Source of the DNA: DATMRF01 sp035566435
Lineage (GTDB): Bacteria > Verrucomicrobiota > Verrucomicrobiia > Limisphaerales > UBA8199
Assembly (NCBI GenBank): GCA_035566435.1
Contig: DATMRF010000140.1
Location: 1-34,964 of the forward strand
Length of the DNA: 34,964 bases
Reading direction: 5' to 3'
Part shown: positions 1-7,691 of the stretch, piece by piece
How the letters are laid out: every line of letters begins with the position of its first letter
Position numbering within the stretch: the stretch's first letter is position 1
Program-made: the position numbers and the translations under genes
Notes under the pieces: model-generated
Database searches by the model: none
The model's input: the letters and a program-made list of their open reading frames with translations, nothing else
What the model was told of the DNA's origin: nothing

Positions 1-1401
1 GGGAGTAGAAATATTTTGGTGTCAGTGATAAAAGAAAGATGAACCAAGTCCTTAAACAATTTGAGGAGAAAGAAGGATGCCGGTTAGCAACCCTTCCTTC
101 CCCTCTCTACAGGTCATATGGATAGTACTCACGATCGGCCCCGGCTTCAAGCGCACCTCGATGAGTTCTTCGGCCGGATCGCCAACTCCCCAGAACTGTG
201 CGAACAACTCTCCCCGGAGGACCTTCCTCAACTTCTGGAAGCGGGCCTCTCGCATGTGCTCAACAACACTCTAAAAACAGAACGCCAGTTCCATCTTCAG
301 GCTCATCCCGAGGACAGGGCTAATGGCTACGCGCCAAAACGCACCCTCAATATCGGGGCTACCACGGTTGCCTTGGATCGCCCTCGCACTCGCCAGGGTT
401 TTTACCCGGCCGTGCTGCCCAAACATCAACGCCACCTCCCGCAAGCCTATCAGCAACTGCTGCGTAACATCCTGCTGGGCGCCAGAAGTTTCAACGCCGC
501 CCGTCGCACCCTCCAGGCTCTGGGTCTGGGCTACTCACCCGAACAGGTCGAGCAGTTGCTCCAGGAGCTCCATGAGGAAGCTAAAAACTTCTTCACCCGC
601 CCGTTGGGCCCGGATTGGCTTTGCCTCTTCATCGATGCCAAGCTGATCGAACTCAAGGATGAGCATGACGTCGTTAAACAAGCCGTTCACTTTCTGGTCG
701 TGGGCATCGGCCTGGACGGCAAAAAAGACATCCTCACGGCGACCTCCTTCTGGGGCAACGAAGTCCTGGAAGCCTGGCGCAAGGTCCTCATTGATCTCAA
801 AAACCGCGGCTTGGTCCGTGTCCTCCTGTTGGTTACCGACGACTTCAGCGGCTTGGCTCCACTGGTCAAAGGCTTATTTCCTAACTCCGATCACCAACTC
901 TGCACTGTCCACCTGCTGCGCAACGCCCAGCGCCACCTCAGCCTTGAGGACTACACCACCTTTAAACAAACCTGGCGTGAAATCCACGCCGCCAGCAGCT
1001 TCGAATCGGCTCAGACCAAGTTCCGCACCTTGCTCCAAGAGCTTCGTCCAGCCAACAAGGCCTGGGTCGAGCACCTCGAAAAACGTGTCGCTAATTACCT
1101 CAGCTTCATCAAATACCCGACCCCGGTTCGCCCTCATCTGCGCTCCACCAATTTGCCCGAAGGCATTAATAACCAGATCGAAAACCTCCGCCGCAACGCC
1201 GGCGGCCATTTCCACTCCGAGCGCGAGGCTCTCATCAAAATGAAACTCCTCACCAACGACCTCTATGACCATAGATGGAGCCGCGGATGCCCCACTTTGC
1301 TCACTCACCTCGGAACCCTTAACCAAATGTTCCGCCACCACTTCGAACTCGAACTAAACCCGGAAATCTTCCTGACACAAAATTTTTGACAACGACCCCC
1401 C
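1..1401 (+). mobile_element. IS256-type insertion sequence (boundaries approximate)
   Basis: One full-length transposase gene is flanked by an imperfect inverted repeat. The left end runs from GGGAGT at 1-6 to TTTTGGTGTCAG at 14-25. The right end starts with CTGACACAAAATTTTTGA at 1372-1389 and closes with ACCCCCC at 1395-1401. Read inward, both ends begin GGGNGT and finish GTGTCAG, with a few indels between. The right repeat overlaps the last codons and the stop of the transposase, which is common in compact insertion sequences. The window starts at or inside the left end, so the target duplication (8-9 bp in the IS256 family) cannot be checked. Terminal positions are inferred from the alignment of the two ends. 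Confidence 0.7.
118..1389 (+). CDS. IS256 family (Mutator-type) DDE transposase
   Basis: The product is a 423-residue DDE transposase that would cut and join the ends of its own element. The catalytic pattern of the IS256/Mutator family is visible: D173 in FIDAKLIEL, D241 in LLLVTDDFSGL, the C262-x2-H265 signature shortly after (LCTVHLLRNAQ), and E348 in STNLPEGINNQIE. The length is normal for the family (about 400-430). The ATG at 118 follows ACAGG at a short distance. No frameshift or internal stop is seen, so it may still be active. The left end of the element lies at the window edge, so the upstream neighbour is unknown. The residue assignment rests on motif recall, not a computed alignment. 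Confidence 0.93.
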   Translation: MDSTHDRPRLQAHLDEFFGRIANSPELCEQLSPEDLPQLLEAGLSHVLNNTLKTERQFHLQAHPEDRANGYAPKRTLNIGATTVALDRPRTRQGFYPAVLPKHQRHLPQAYQQLLRNILLGARSFNAARRTLQALGLGYSPEQVEQLLQELHEEAKNFFTRPLGPDWLCLFIDAKLIELKDEHDVVKQAVHFLVVGIGLDGKKDILTATSFWGNEVLEAWRKVLIDLKNRGLVRVLLLVTDDFSGLAPLVKGLFPNSDHQLCTVHLLRNAQRHLSLEDYTTFKQTWREIHAASSFESAQTKFRTLLQELRPANKAWVEHLEKRVANYLSFIKYPTPVRPHLRSTNLPEGINNQIENLRRNAGGHFHSEREALIKMKLLTNDLYDHRWSRGCPTLLTHLGTLNQMFRHHFELELNPEIFLTQNF

Positions 1402-1409
1402 AAAACCGT

Positions 1410-1500
1410 GGTCCCGATAGCTCGCGATAGCTCCCGCCCACCTCTGACCGTAGCGGCACCCATCGGGACCTATCGGGACCTATCGTGAGCTATCGGGACC
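1410..1500. repeat. Inverted repeat built from decamers
   Basis: The left arm at 1410-1429 (GGTCCCGATAGCTCGCGATA) pairs with 1481-1500 with one mismatch in 20 bases across a 51-base spacer. The right side is itself a four-unit array with a 10-base period (CATCGGGACC, TATCGGGACC, TATCGTGAGC, TATCGGGACC at 1461-1500). The left arm repeats CGATAGCT at the same 10-base period. The element begins about 10 bases beyond the right end of the insertion sequence. Confidence 0.8.
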
Positions 1501-1609
1501 AAAATTGACATTTTCGCGCGTGATCACCTCTTTGTGCCTCTTCGTGCCTTCTTGCGGCCATTCCGTCCTCATCCGTGCCATCCTGTATTCCGCGGTTCAT
1601 TGACGCTCT

Positions 1610-1899
1610 TGTCACGGGTTTGTCACGGGTCTGTCACGGCTCAAGAATCGCTAAAATCTCCCAGTAAATACCGTGTTGTCACGGTGTCACGGGTCAAAAC
1701 CACCCCCCCCGCGCGCGCAACACTATCGCCGTGCCCAGAGCCTACCCTTCCGCCATTCCCGCCTGGCGTCTTCCCCGGTCCAGCGACACTCCTGTCACAC
1801 TGTCACACCCTGTCACGGTTCAAAGCGTGACGGGGTGAGCTTTGTCACGCTTTCAAAAGTGAGAATCCCTCGTCAAACACGGCCTTGTCACGGTGTCAC
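1610..1899. repeat. Cluster of TGTCAC motifs
   Basis: The hexamer TGTCAC occurs about eleven times on the plus strand here, mostly as TGTCACGG or TGTCACGC. Several copies are in close tandem with 8-, 10- or 11-base spacing (1610-1640, 1676-1692, 1793-1816 and 1886-1899). A perfect 13-base inverted repeat overlaps the end: TTCAAAGCGTGAC at 1819-1831 and its complement at 1895-1907. The spacing is irregular, so this is not a CRISPR array. It may be a slippage-generated repeat or a cluster of binding sites. Confidence 0.7.
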
Positions 1900-2016
1900 G
1901 CTTTGAAAGCTCTCTACCCCACCCCCGCCGGAGAAAATAAAATTTATCCTTTATCCGTTAGCTTTCCACCCCCAGCTCCCGATAGCTCCCGCCGGCCTGT
2001 CCCCGCATCGGCACCT

Positions 2017-2052
2017 ATCTGCAGCCATCTGCAGTCATCTGCAGCCATGTGC
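2017..2052. repeat. Decamer tandem repeat (ATCTGCAGCC)
   Basis: Three consecutive 10-base units, ATCTGCAGCC, ATCTGCAGTC and ATCTGCAGCC, are followed by a degenerate partial unit ATGTGCA. Each unit carries a CTGCAG palindrome. No gene overlaps it convincingly. Confidence 0.85.
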
Positions 2053-2210
2053 ATAGGGAAGTCTTCCCCACCCCGGCTGCATTCGATTACGCTTAATTTC
2101 AGCTACGGACGCCCAATTACGGGAAATTCTTCCAGGGCCGAACTGCAGTTTTCGCCTTTCTGCCCGCGCCCGCCCCCGTCCCGTTCGGTCAAGATTGGTC
2201 GTAAAGCGTC

Positions 2211-2310
2211 AGTTGCACAGATTTCCATAGTTAATGTCGGGCGGTTCTGAGTCAGTCCGAATTGGGCGCCATTCCAGCGCCCAAAGGACAATCTGTGAAT
2301 CTGTGCAACT
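2211..2310. repeat. Nested inverted repeat
   Basis: AGTTGCACAGATT at 2211-2223 is perfectly inverted at 2298-2310. Between the arms lies a second hairpin, TTGGGCGC at 2262-2269 pairing with GCGCCCAA at 2277-2284 over a 7-base loop. The two-level structure resembles a small folded or mobile repeat unit. No T-run follows, so it is not an obvious intrinsic terminator. Confidence 0.7.
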
Positions 2311-2383
2311 GATCCCTTCACGAACGCCACGCGTTTGTCGGCAAACCGGTCCTGGTCCAAATGGAGCCCGAACTTGACGAAAC

Positions 2384-2560
2384 CTAGACCCCGTCACCGC
2401 TGACACACGCCACCACCTTTAATCCGTCCGCCGAAGCCGCCATCGGCGACCAATTGGTGCTCGGTGCCGAAGTTTGGATCCAGGGTTGCGCGAGTCCGGG
2501 CCGGCCGAGCAACAGCCAGGCGACGGCAATTCCAATCAGCTTCGACCACCTTGAGTTCAC
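2384..2560 (-). pseudogene. N-terminal relic of an exported Asp-box-like repeat protein
   Basis: Reading the minus strand from a GTG at 2560 gives a signal-peptide-like start (SKLIGIAVAWLLLG, cleavage after GLAQ). Then comes a stretch (WIQTSAPSTNW then SPMAASADGLKVVA) that resembles the opening repeat of Asp-box or BNR-like surface proteins I associate with Verrucomicrobia. The frame ends after about 59 residues at a TAG, and no further repeats follow in any frame I could read. It therefore looks like the remaining 5' end of a much longer gene. The family assignment is by pattern memory and is tentative. Confidence 0.45.
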
Positions 2561-2684
2561 GATTTTAACACCCAGGAAAGTTTGCCGGCCACGTTTTCCA
2601 AATTCTAGTCGGGATTTCCCATATGGTTTCTTGCCCATGACCAGCGCGGGTGGTTTTTCGTGATTTTCTTGCTGCTCCACGGAT

Positions 2685-3176
2685 TTGCAAGTCGTTTTTC
2701 CAGTCCGCTCATTAGAGGGCTTTCAGGAAGGCGAAGAGCACCCGCGCCGCGTCACCAGCATCGGGAGCCAGGCGTTCGCGTCCTGCCCGAACCTGACGGC
2801 AGTCTATTTTCAAGGCAACACGCCCAATGTTGATTCGTCCGTGTTCAACGGAATCCACAATGAGACCGTCTATTAGACCGTCTATTATATGCCCGGGACT
2901 TCCGGCTGGAGTTCGACACTTGGCGGGTGTCCGGCTGTCCTCTGGAACCCGCAAGCGCTAACCACGGATGCAAGCCTCGGCGTCCAAACGAATCAATTCG
3001 GCTTCACCATCACCGGGAGCAGCGGCTTAGTGATCGTGGTCGAAGGTTGCACCAATCTGTCCAAGCCGACCTGGTACCCCGTGTCCACCAAGACCCTGAC
3101 GGACGGCTCGGCTTATTTTAGCGACCCCGAGTGGACGAATAAGCCCTCCTGCCTCTACCGGTTCCGTTCCCCATGA
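2685..3176 (+). pseudogene. C-terminal relic of a BspA-type leucine-rich surface protein
   Basis: The frame encodes the tail of a BspA-like leucine-rich repeat protein: VTSIGSQAFASCPNLTAVYF is a typical repeat unit, followed by a non-repeat C-terminal module (YMPGTSGWSSTLGGCPAVLW through to the stop at 3174-3176). A TAG at 2874-2876 interrupts it. That stop was created by a perfect 12-base tandem duplication, AGACCGTCTATT at 2863-2874 and again at 2875-2886, and the reading frame is kept on both sides. The 5' part of the gene is missing, so this is a truncated relic carrying a later slippage mutation. The stop codon sits at the edge of the downstream palindrome. Confidence 0.7.
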
Positions 3177-3258
3177 ACCGGGGCGGGGACGGCCACGTCC
3201 CCGGAACTGCCCCGCAACAGGTTCTCTACGGGGAGGTGGCCGTCCCCGCCCCGGTTCA
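3174..3258. repeat. BIME-like nested palindrome
   Basis: A perfect 23-base inverted repeat, arms 3174-3196 and 3236-3258, has a 39-base spacer. Each arm contains its own smaller palindrome in the GGGGAC...GTCCCC style, so the element can fold as one long hairpin or as two short ones. It starts exactly at the stop codon of the leucine-rich relic. It ends 37 bases from the stop of the convergent phosphoketolase gene, where it could also act as a transcript 3' end structure. No T-run follows on either strand. Confidence 0.8.
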
Positions 3259-3294
3259 GAGATTCCATGCGCGAAATTTGGGTTCGGAGAATTC

Positions 3295-5688
3295 TCATCC
3301 TGAAGCGCGGGTTGACGCCTTCCATCTCCAATTACGAATCTCCGGCAGGTCCTCGCCATACCGGCAGATATACTGCCGGTGTTCGAGGAGCTTGTCGCGG
3401 ATGGCCTGTTTGGCGTAGGCGGCGCGCGCGCCTAACTGCGGCAGCCGGTCGATCACGTCGCCCACCAGGTGGAACCGGTCCAGGTCGTTCATCACCGTCA
3501 TGTCGAACGGCGTGGTGGTCGTGCCTTCTTCCTTGTAACCGCGGACGTGCAAGTTCGCGTGGTTGGCGCGGCGATAGCACAGTCGATGGATGAGCAAGGG
3601 ATATCCGTGATAGGCGAAGATGATCGGCTTGTCTTTGGTGAACAGCACGTCGAATTCTTTATCGCTCAGCCCGTGCGGGTGTTCGCTCTGCGGCTGAAGC
3701 ATCATCAAATCGACCACGTTTATGACCCGAATTTTCAGTGCGGGGAAATGTTTCCGGAGCAACTCAACTGCGGCCAGGGTTTCGAGCGTTGGCACATCGC
3801 CGCAGCAGGCCATGACCACATCCGGCTCCCCTCCCTGGTCGTTGCTGGCCCATGGCCAGATGCCCAGGCCGGCGGTGCAATGGTTAATCGCGGCGTCCAT
3901 GTCGAGCCACTGCGGGGCCGGTTGTTTGCCGGCGACGACCACGTTCACGTAATTGCGGCTGCGCAGGCAGTGGTCAGTCACTGAAAGCAGGGTGTTCGCA
4001 TCCGGCGGCAGATAGACGCGTATGATTTCCGCCTTCTTGTTAGCCACATGGTCGATGAACCCGGGGTCCTGGTGGCTGAAACCATTATGGTCCTGCCGCC
4101 AAACGTGGGACGAGAGCAGATAGTTCAGCGAAGCAATCGGCCGCCGCCAGGGAATATGATTCGCCACCTTGAGCCACTTGGCGTGCTGGTTGAACATCGA
4201 ATCGACAATGTGGATGAACGCTTCGTAACACGAGAAGAAGCCATGCCGGCCGGTCAGCAGGTAGCCTTCGAGCCACCCTTCACACTGGTGTTCGCTCAAC
4301 ATTTCCATGACGCGGCCGTCGGGCGCGACGTGGTCGTCGAGCGGAGTGACGTCCGCCGTCGAGCATCGGTTCGTCACCTCAAATACGGCGCCCCAGCGGT
4401 TCGAGGACGTTTCGTCGGGGCTGAACACACGAAAGTTGGCCGGGTTGAGTTTAACCACGTCGCGAATGAACTGGCCCTGGATGCGCGTGGCTTCGGCGTC
4501 CACGCTTCCGGGCTTCGGCACCGCAACGGTGTAATCGCAGAAATCGGGCAGCCGCAGCGCGCGGAGCAGGAGCCCGCCGTTGGCGTGCGGATTGGCGCTC
4601 ATGCGGCGCTCGCCTTTCGGGGCCAGCTCCGCCAGTTCAGGACGCAGCTTGCCGGTTTGATCGAACAACTCCTGCGGACCATAACTCCGCAGCCACTTTT
4701 CCAGAATCTTCACATGCCCTGGTCGGCTCATCTCGCCCATCGGCACCTGGTGCGAGCGGAATGTGCCTTCGGTGGGTTTGCCATCGATTACCTTCGGCCC
4801 TGTCCAACCCTTCGGCGAACGCAAGATAATCATCGGCCAGGCCGGACGTTGCTTAAACCCTTTGCTTCGGGCTTCGTTTTGGATGCTTTGGACCTCGGCG
4901 ATCACCGTGTCGAGGGTCGCCGCCATGAGCTGATGCATCTGCTCTGGATCGTCGCCTTCCACGAAATAGGGGGTATATCCGTAGCCACGGAACAGCGCTT
5001 CCAGCTCAACTCTGGGAATGCGTGCCAACACAGTGGGCCCGGCGATCTTGTAGCCGTTGAGGTGCAGGATGGGGAGCACGGCGCCGTCGTGGACCGGATT
5101 AAGGAACTTGTTGGAGTGCCAACTGGTGGCGAGCGGGCCGGTCTCGGCTTCGCCATCGCCAACGACGCACGCAACGAGCAGGTCTGGGTTATCAAACGCC
5201 GCGCCGTAAGCGTGCGACAGCGAATAACCGAGCTCGCCGCCCTCGTGAATCGACCCGGGCGTCTCCGGCGCGACGTGGCTCGGGATTCCGCCCGGGAAAG
5301 AGAACTGCTTGAACAGCCGCTTGAGCCCTTGCTCGTCCGGCGAGATGTTGGGATAGATTTCGCTGTAAGTCCCCTCCAGGTAAGCAGCCGCCACCAAGCC
5401 CGGCCCGCCGTGGCCTGGCCCGGTGATGTAGATCATGTTCAGGTCCTGTTCCCTGATGACGCGGTTCAAGTGAACGTAGATGAAGTTGAGACCCGGAGTG
5501 GTGCCCCAGTGGCCGAGGAGCCGGGGCTTGATGTGCTCCAGCTTGAGCGGCTTTTTCAACAGCGGGTTGTCGTACAGATAGATTTGGCCGACCGACAGAT
5601 AATTGGCGGCGCGCCACCAGGCGTTCATCTGCGCCAGCAGTTCTGGCGCCAACGGCTTGTTTTTTACCTTCTGTTTAACTGGCTTCAT
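3295..5688 (-). CDS. xfp: Phosphoketolase (xylulose-5-phosphate/fructose-6-phosphate)
   Basis: This cytoplasmic thiamine-diphosphate enzyme splits xylulose 5-phosphate, and often fructose 6-phosphate, into acetyl phosphate plus an aldose phosphate. From the ATG at 5688 the protein is 797 residues, the usual family length. Family landmarks are clear: HWGTTPG at 60-66, the GPGHGG segment at 90-95, and the cofactor-binding GDGEAETGPLATSWHSNKF from 177. A TTG six codons upstream is possible, but the ATG is preceded by GGAAAG at about 10 bases and gives a normal start (MKPVKQK). The gene overlaps the end of acetate kinase by 14 bases, so the two are very likely co-transcribed and translationally coupled. 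The kinase uses the acetyl phosphate made here. A nested palindrome lies just downstream of its stop. Confidence 0.95.
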   Translation of the reverse strand: MKPVKQKVKNKPLAPELLAQMNAWWRAANYLSVGQIYLYDNPLLKKPLKLEHIKPRLLGHWGTTPGLNFIYVHLNRVIREQDLNMIYITGPGHGGPGLVAAAYLEGTYSEIYPNISPDEQGLKRLFKQFSFPGGIPSHVAPETPGSIHEGGELGYSLSHAYGAAFDNPDLLVACVVGDGEAETGPLATSWHSNKFLNPVHDGAVLPILHLNGYKIAGPTVLARIPRVELEALFRGYGYTPYFVEGDDPEQMHQLMAATLDTVIAEVQSIQNEARSKGFKQRPAWPMIILRSPKGWTGPKVIDGKPTEGTFRSHQVPMGEMSRPGHVKILEKWLRSYGPQELFDQTGKLRPELAELAPKGERRMSANPHANGGLLLRALRLPDFCDYTVAVPKPGSVDAEATRIQGQFIRDVVKLNPANFRVFSPDETSSNRWGAVFEVTNRCSTADVTPLDDHVAPDGRVMEMLSEHQCEGWLEGYLLTGRHGFFSCYEAFIHIVDSMFNQHAKWLKVANHIPWRRPIASLNYLLSSHVWRQDHNGFSHQDPGFIDHVANKKAEIIRVYLPPDANTLLSVTDHCLRSRNYVNVVVAGKQPAPQWLDMDAAINHCTAGLGIWPWASNDQGGEPDVVMACCGDVPTLETLAAVELLRKHFPALKIRVINVVDLMMLQPQSEHPHGLSDKEFDVLFTKDKPIIFAYHGYPLLIHRLCYRRANHANLHVRGYKEEGTTTTPFDMTVMNDLDRFHLVGDVIDRLPQLGARAAYAKQAIRDKLLEHRQYICRYGEDLPEIRNWRWKASTRASG

Positions 5689-6901
5689 GAGCTTGCGTCT
5701 TTCCAATCGCTAGACCCAACACGCGGCAGACCGTGCTCGCGATCATCCATTCCTCGTCCGTCCGGATGACCCGCACGGAGACCTTGCCCGTGTCCGGGGA
5801 AATCACACCCGCGTTGGCTGCGTTTCGTTTTTCCTCAATTTCGATCCCAAGAAATCCCAAACCGTCGCAGCTTCGGCTGCGAACTATCGGCGCATTCTCT
5901 CCGATGCCGCCGGCGAATACAAGCGTCTCGACGCCGCCGAGAGCGGCCGCGAATGCACCGATCCACTTCCTCAGCTGGTAGCAAAACACCGCGACCGCCT
6001 CGGCGGCTCGGATGTCCTGATTTTCACGGGCGAGCAAGTCACGCATGTCGGAACTCGTTTCAGATATGCCGAGCAGCCCGGACTCGAAATTGACCATCTC
6101 ATTGAATTGCTTCGCGCTCAGCTTTTCGGTACGGGCCAGATACCAAACCAGGCCGGGGTCGAGATCGCCGGAACGAGTGCTCATTGGGATCCCGGCGGCC
6201 GGGGTGAACCCCATGCTCGTATCGATGCTTTTGCCCTGATGGACCGCCGCCAGGCTTGCTCCATTTCCCAGGTGGGCGAGGATGATCCGGCCCTGCGCCG
6301 CATCAGCTCCCGCTACCCGGGCCAGTTCCTCCAGAAGGAACGAATAGGACAAGCCGTGAAAACCGTACCGCCGCACTCCGCGCGCTTCGTAGCGGCGCGG
6401 GAGCGGTAGCACCTGCGCCACTCGCGGCAGGTCGTGGTGAAACGCGGTGTCGAAGCAAGCCACCTGTGGCAGGTCAGGAAACCGCCGATGAAGCGCTTCG
6501 GTTAAGAGGATCTCCTCGGGCAAATGTTCGGGATCGAACGGTGTGAGTTGACGCAATTCCTGCACCATCTCCCGGGTGATTAACTGCGAGTCGTTGTACT
6601 TGGGTCCCCCGTGAACCACGCGATGTCCCACCGCGGTCAGCGGTACCTGCCCGAGGCGTTCCTCGAGCCAATCCATTAACGCCCCGACTGCTAGGGTGTG
6701 ATCTGGCGCTGCCACCGGTCGTGAAAAGTTGTCCGCCGGACTCAAGCCTTTCACCCGCAAGTTGGCCTCCGGCAAGCCAATCCGCTCGAGCCTGCCCTCC
6801 AGAACTCGTCGGAGCGGCGCATCGGCCTCGAACAGCGCGAACTTGATGCTCGAGGAGCCGCCGTTGATCGTCAGGATGAGTGGGGTGGCGATCTTCATCA
6901 T
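5675..6901 (-). CDS. ackA: Acetate kinase
   Basis: Acetate kinase converts acetyl phosphate and ADP to acetate and ATP in the cytoplasm. The 408-residue protein has the ASKHA-fold phosphate-binding start (NGGSSSIK at 13-20). It also has R94 in GHRVVHGG, D151 in CFDTAFHHDLP, the YGFHGLSY segment at 179-186, R243 in PMSTRSGDLDPG, GGIGENA near 331-337 and the C-terminal TDEE. These correspond to the catalytic Arg, Asp, Arg and Glu of characterised acetate kinases. Two adjacent ATG codons (6901 and 6898) are equally possible starts. It sits between the HAD-like gene (30-base gap) and phosphoketolase (overlap). No phosphotransacetylase gene is visible, so the module appears devoted to ATP formation from phosphoketolase-derived acetyl phosphate. 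Confidence 0.95.
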   Translation of the reverse strand: MMKIATPLILTINGGSSSIKFALFEADAPLRRVLEGRLERIGLPEANLRVKGLSPADNFSRPVAAPDHTLAVGALMDWLEERLGQVPLTAVGHRVVHGGPKYNDSQLITREMVQELRQLTPFDPEHLPEEILLTEALHRRFPDLPQVACFDTAFHHDLPRVAQVLPLPRRYEARGVRRYGFHGLSYSFLLEELARVAGADAAQGRIILAHLGNGASLAAVHQGKSIDTSMGFTPAAGIPMSTRSGDLDPGLVWYLARTEKLSAKQFNEMVNFESGLLGISETSSDMRDLLARENQDIRAAEAVAVFCYQLRKWIGAFAAALGGVETLVFAGGIGENAPIVRSRSCDGLGFLGIEIEEKRNAANAGVISPDTGKVSVRVIRTDEEWMIASTVCRVLGLAIGKTQAHEAS

Positions 6902-6931
6902 CGGTGGTGGTGATGCGCCAGGACTTTGATC

Positions 6932-7636
6932 TCAAGCGACGCGCCGGGGCCGTTTGGCGAGGCGGGGGTTCAACTGCGCGATTCGGAAGTCTAACAAATC
7001 GCCAATCCGCTCGAGGCTCACATCGGCGGGCGCGCATGTCGCCAAGATCTTTGGATCCCGGGCGTAGTGTCCTTGCCTGACGAACACGGTCGTCACGCGC
7101 GAGCTCCAGATTTTCTTGATAGCAGCCAGGATGCGCAGTTTGTCGTCCACAACCACGTAATGAGCCGCCGGGTAGCGGGCTCGCACGTCCGCCAGTTCGT
7201 GTTCCTTGTGTACATAGATCAGCGCGTGCCCATCGACGGCCTCGTAAAGCCCGGAGCGGTCCACTTTGCGGGGTTGGAACACGACGTCGCCGTCTGTGAG
7301 CAAGACCGCTTTTCCCCATTTCTTGACATGCTCAATAACGTCCAGCGAATTGGGGAAAAGACGGTTGGCGAAGGGATAGTTGATGAGAAAGTGCGAGACC
7401 GCCAGCAGTCCCACGTCGTGCGGGTAGTCACTGCGGAAACGCTGCAAGGCGCCCAGATAGTCGGCGTAACCGAGCTGGGTTCGCAACTGCTCGAAAATGG
7501 TCCAATAGCACTGCGCCCTTTTGGGCCCGACCTCGCGCTTCAAAAATCTGCCCATGTCGGCGATGACGCGATCATTGTCCAGCAGCGTATTGTCAACGTC
7601 GAACAGGAAAACGGTTGTTCCAATGTGTGCGGCCAT
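6932..7636 (-). CDS. HAD-superfamily hydrolase
   Basis: This is a cytoplasmic haloacid-dehalogenase-type phosphatase of 234 residues. Motif I is FDVDNTLLDND (the DxD pair is residues 13 and 15 from the ATG), motif II is LLTDGD with its Thr/Ser position, a Lys lies in YVHKEHE, and motif IV is VVVDDK. The helical insert after motif I is a C1-type cap. I chose the ATG at 7636 because GAGGG lies just upstream; a TTG at 7645 is the alternative. It is the first gene of the run leading into acetate kinase and phosphoketolase. A sugar-phosphate substrate is therefore a reasonable inference, but the sequence does not identify it. Confidence 0.85.
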   Translation of the reverse strand: MAAHIGTTVFLFDVDNTLLDNDRVIADMGRFLKREVGPKRAQCYWTIFEQLRTQLGYADYLGALQRFRSDYPHDVGLLAVSHFLINYPFANRLFPNSLDVIEHVKKWGKAVLLTDGDVVFQPRKVDRSGLYEAVDGHALIYVHKEHELADVRARYPAAHYVVVDDKLRILAAIKKIWSSRVTTVFVRQGHYARDPKILATCAPADVSLERIGDLLDFRIAQLNPRLAKRPRRVA

Positions 7637-7660
7637 GGCCCTCAATGTCGGCGGCCATTT

Positions 7661-7677
7661 CCGTATTGTAAATACGG
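7661..7677. promoter_or_regulatory. 17-bp palindrome upstream of the HAD-ackA-xfp run
   Basis: CCGTATT, a 3-base spacer and AATACGG form a perfect 7+7 inverted repeat in the 55-base gap between the GH20-like gene and the HAD-like gene. It is AT-richer than its surroundings and lies 25 bases upstream of the chosen HAD start. A protein operator or a weak transcript hairpin are both possible. No T-run follows on the minus strand, which argues against an intrinsic terminator. Confidence 0.4.
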
Positions 7678-7691
7678 ATTTACCAGCAAAA

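Larger units (their letters stand above)
1402..2383. other. Repeat-rich non-coding region
   Basis: I see no credible gene in this stretch. The open frames present (for example 1534-1830 plus and 2103-2360 minus) are rich in Pro, Arg and Ser and have no recognisable domains. The stretch is instead filled with short repeats annotated separately: a decamer inverted repeat, a TGTCAC cluster, a CTGCAG decamer array and a nested inverted repeat. The segment CGATAGCTCCCGCC occurs at 1425-1438 and again near 1980-1993, so parts of the region are related to one another. Confidence 0.6.

Noticed and set aside
1610..1899. Possible CRISPR array
   Set aside because: The repeated unit is only 6-8 bases, spacing is irregular, no unique spacers of constant length exist, and no cas genes are present.
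1534..1906. Overlapping short frames in the TGTCAC cluster
   Set aside because: The translations simply follow the repeat (many Ser, His, Arg and Pro) and lack domain features.
4048..5769. 573-codon open frame on the plus strand
   Set aside because: It is antisense to the phosphoketolase gene; its composition is that of a complementary frame in GC-rich coding DNA and no domain is visible.
7661..7677. Intrinsic terminator for the GH20-like gene
   Set aside because: The gene would be read into this hairpin only from the minus strand, and no T-run follows the stem there.
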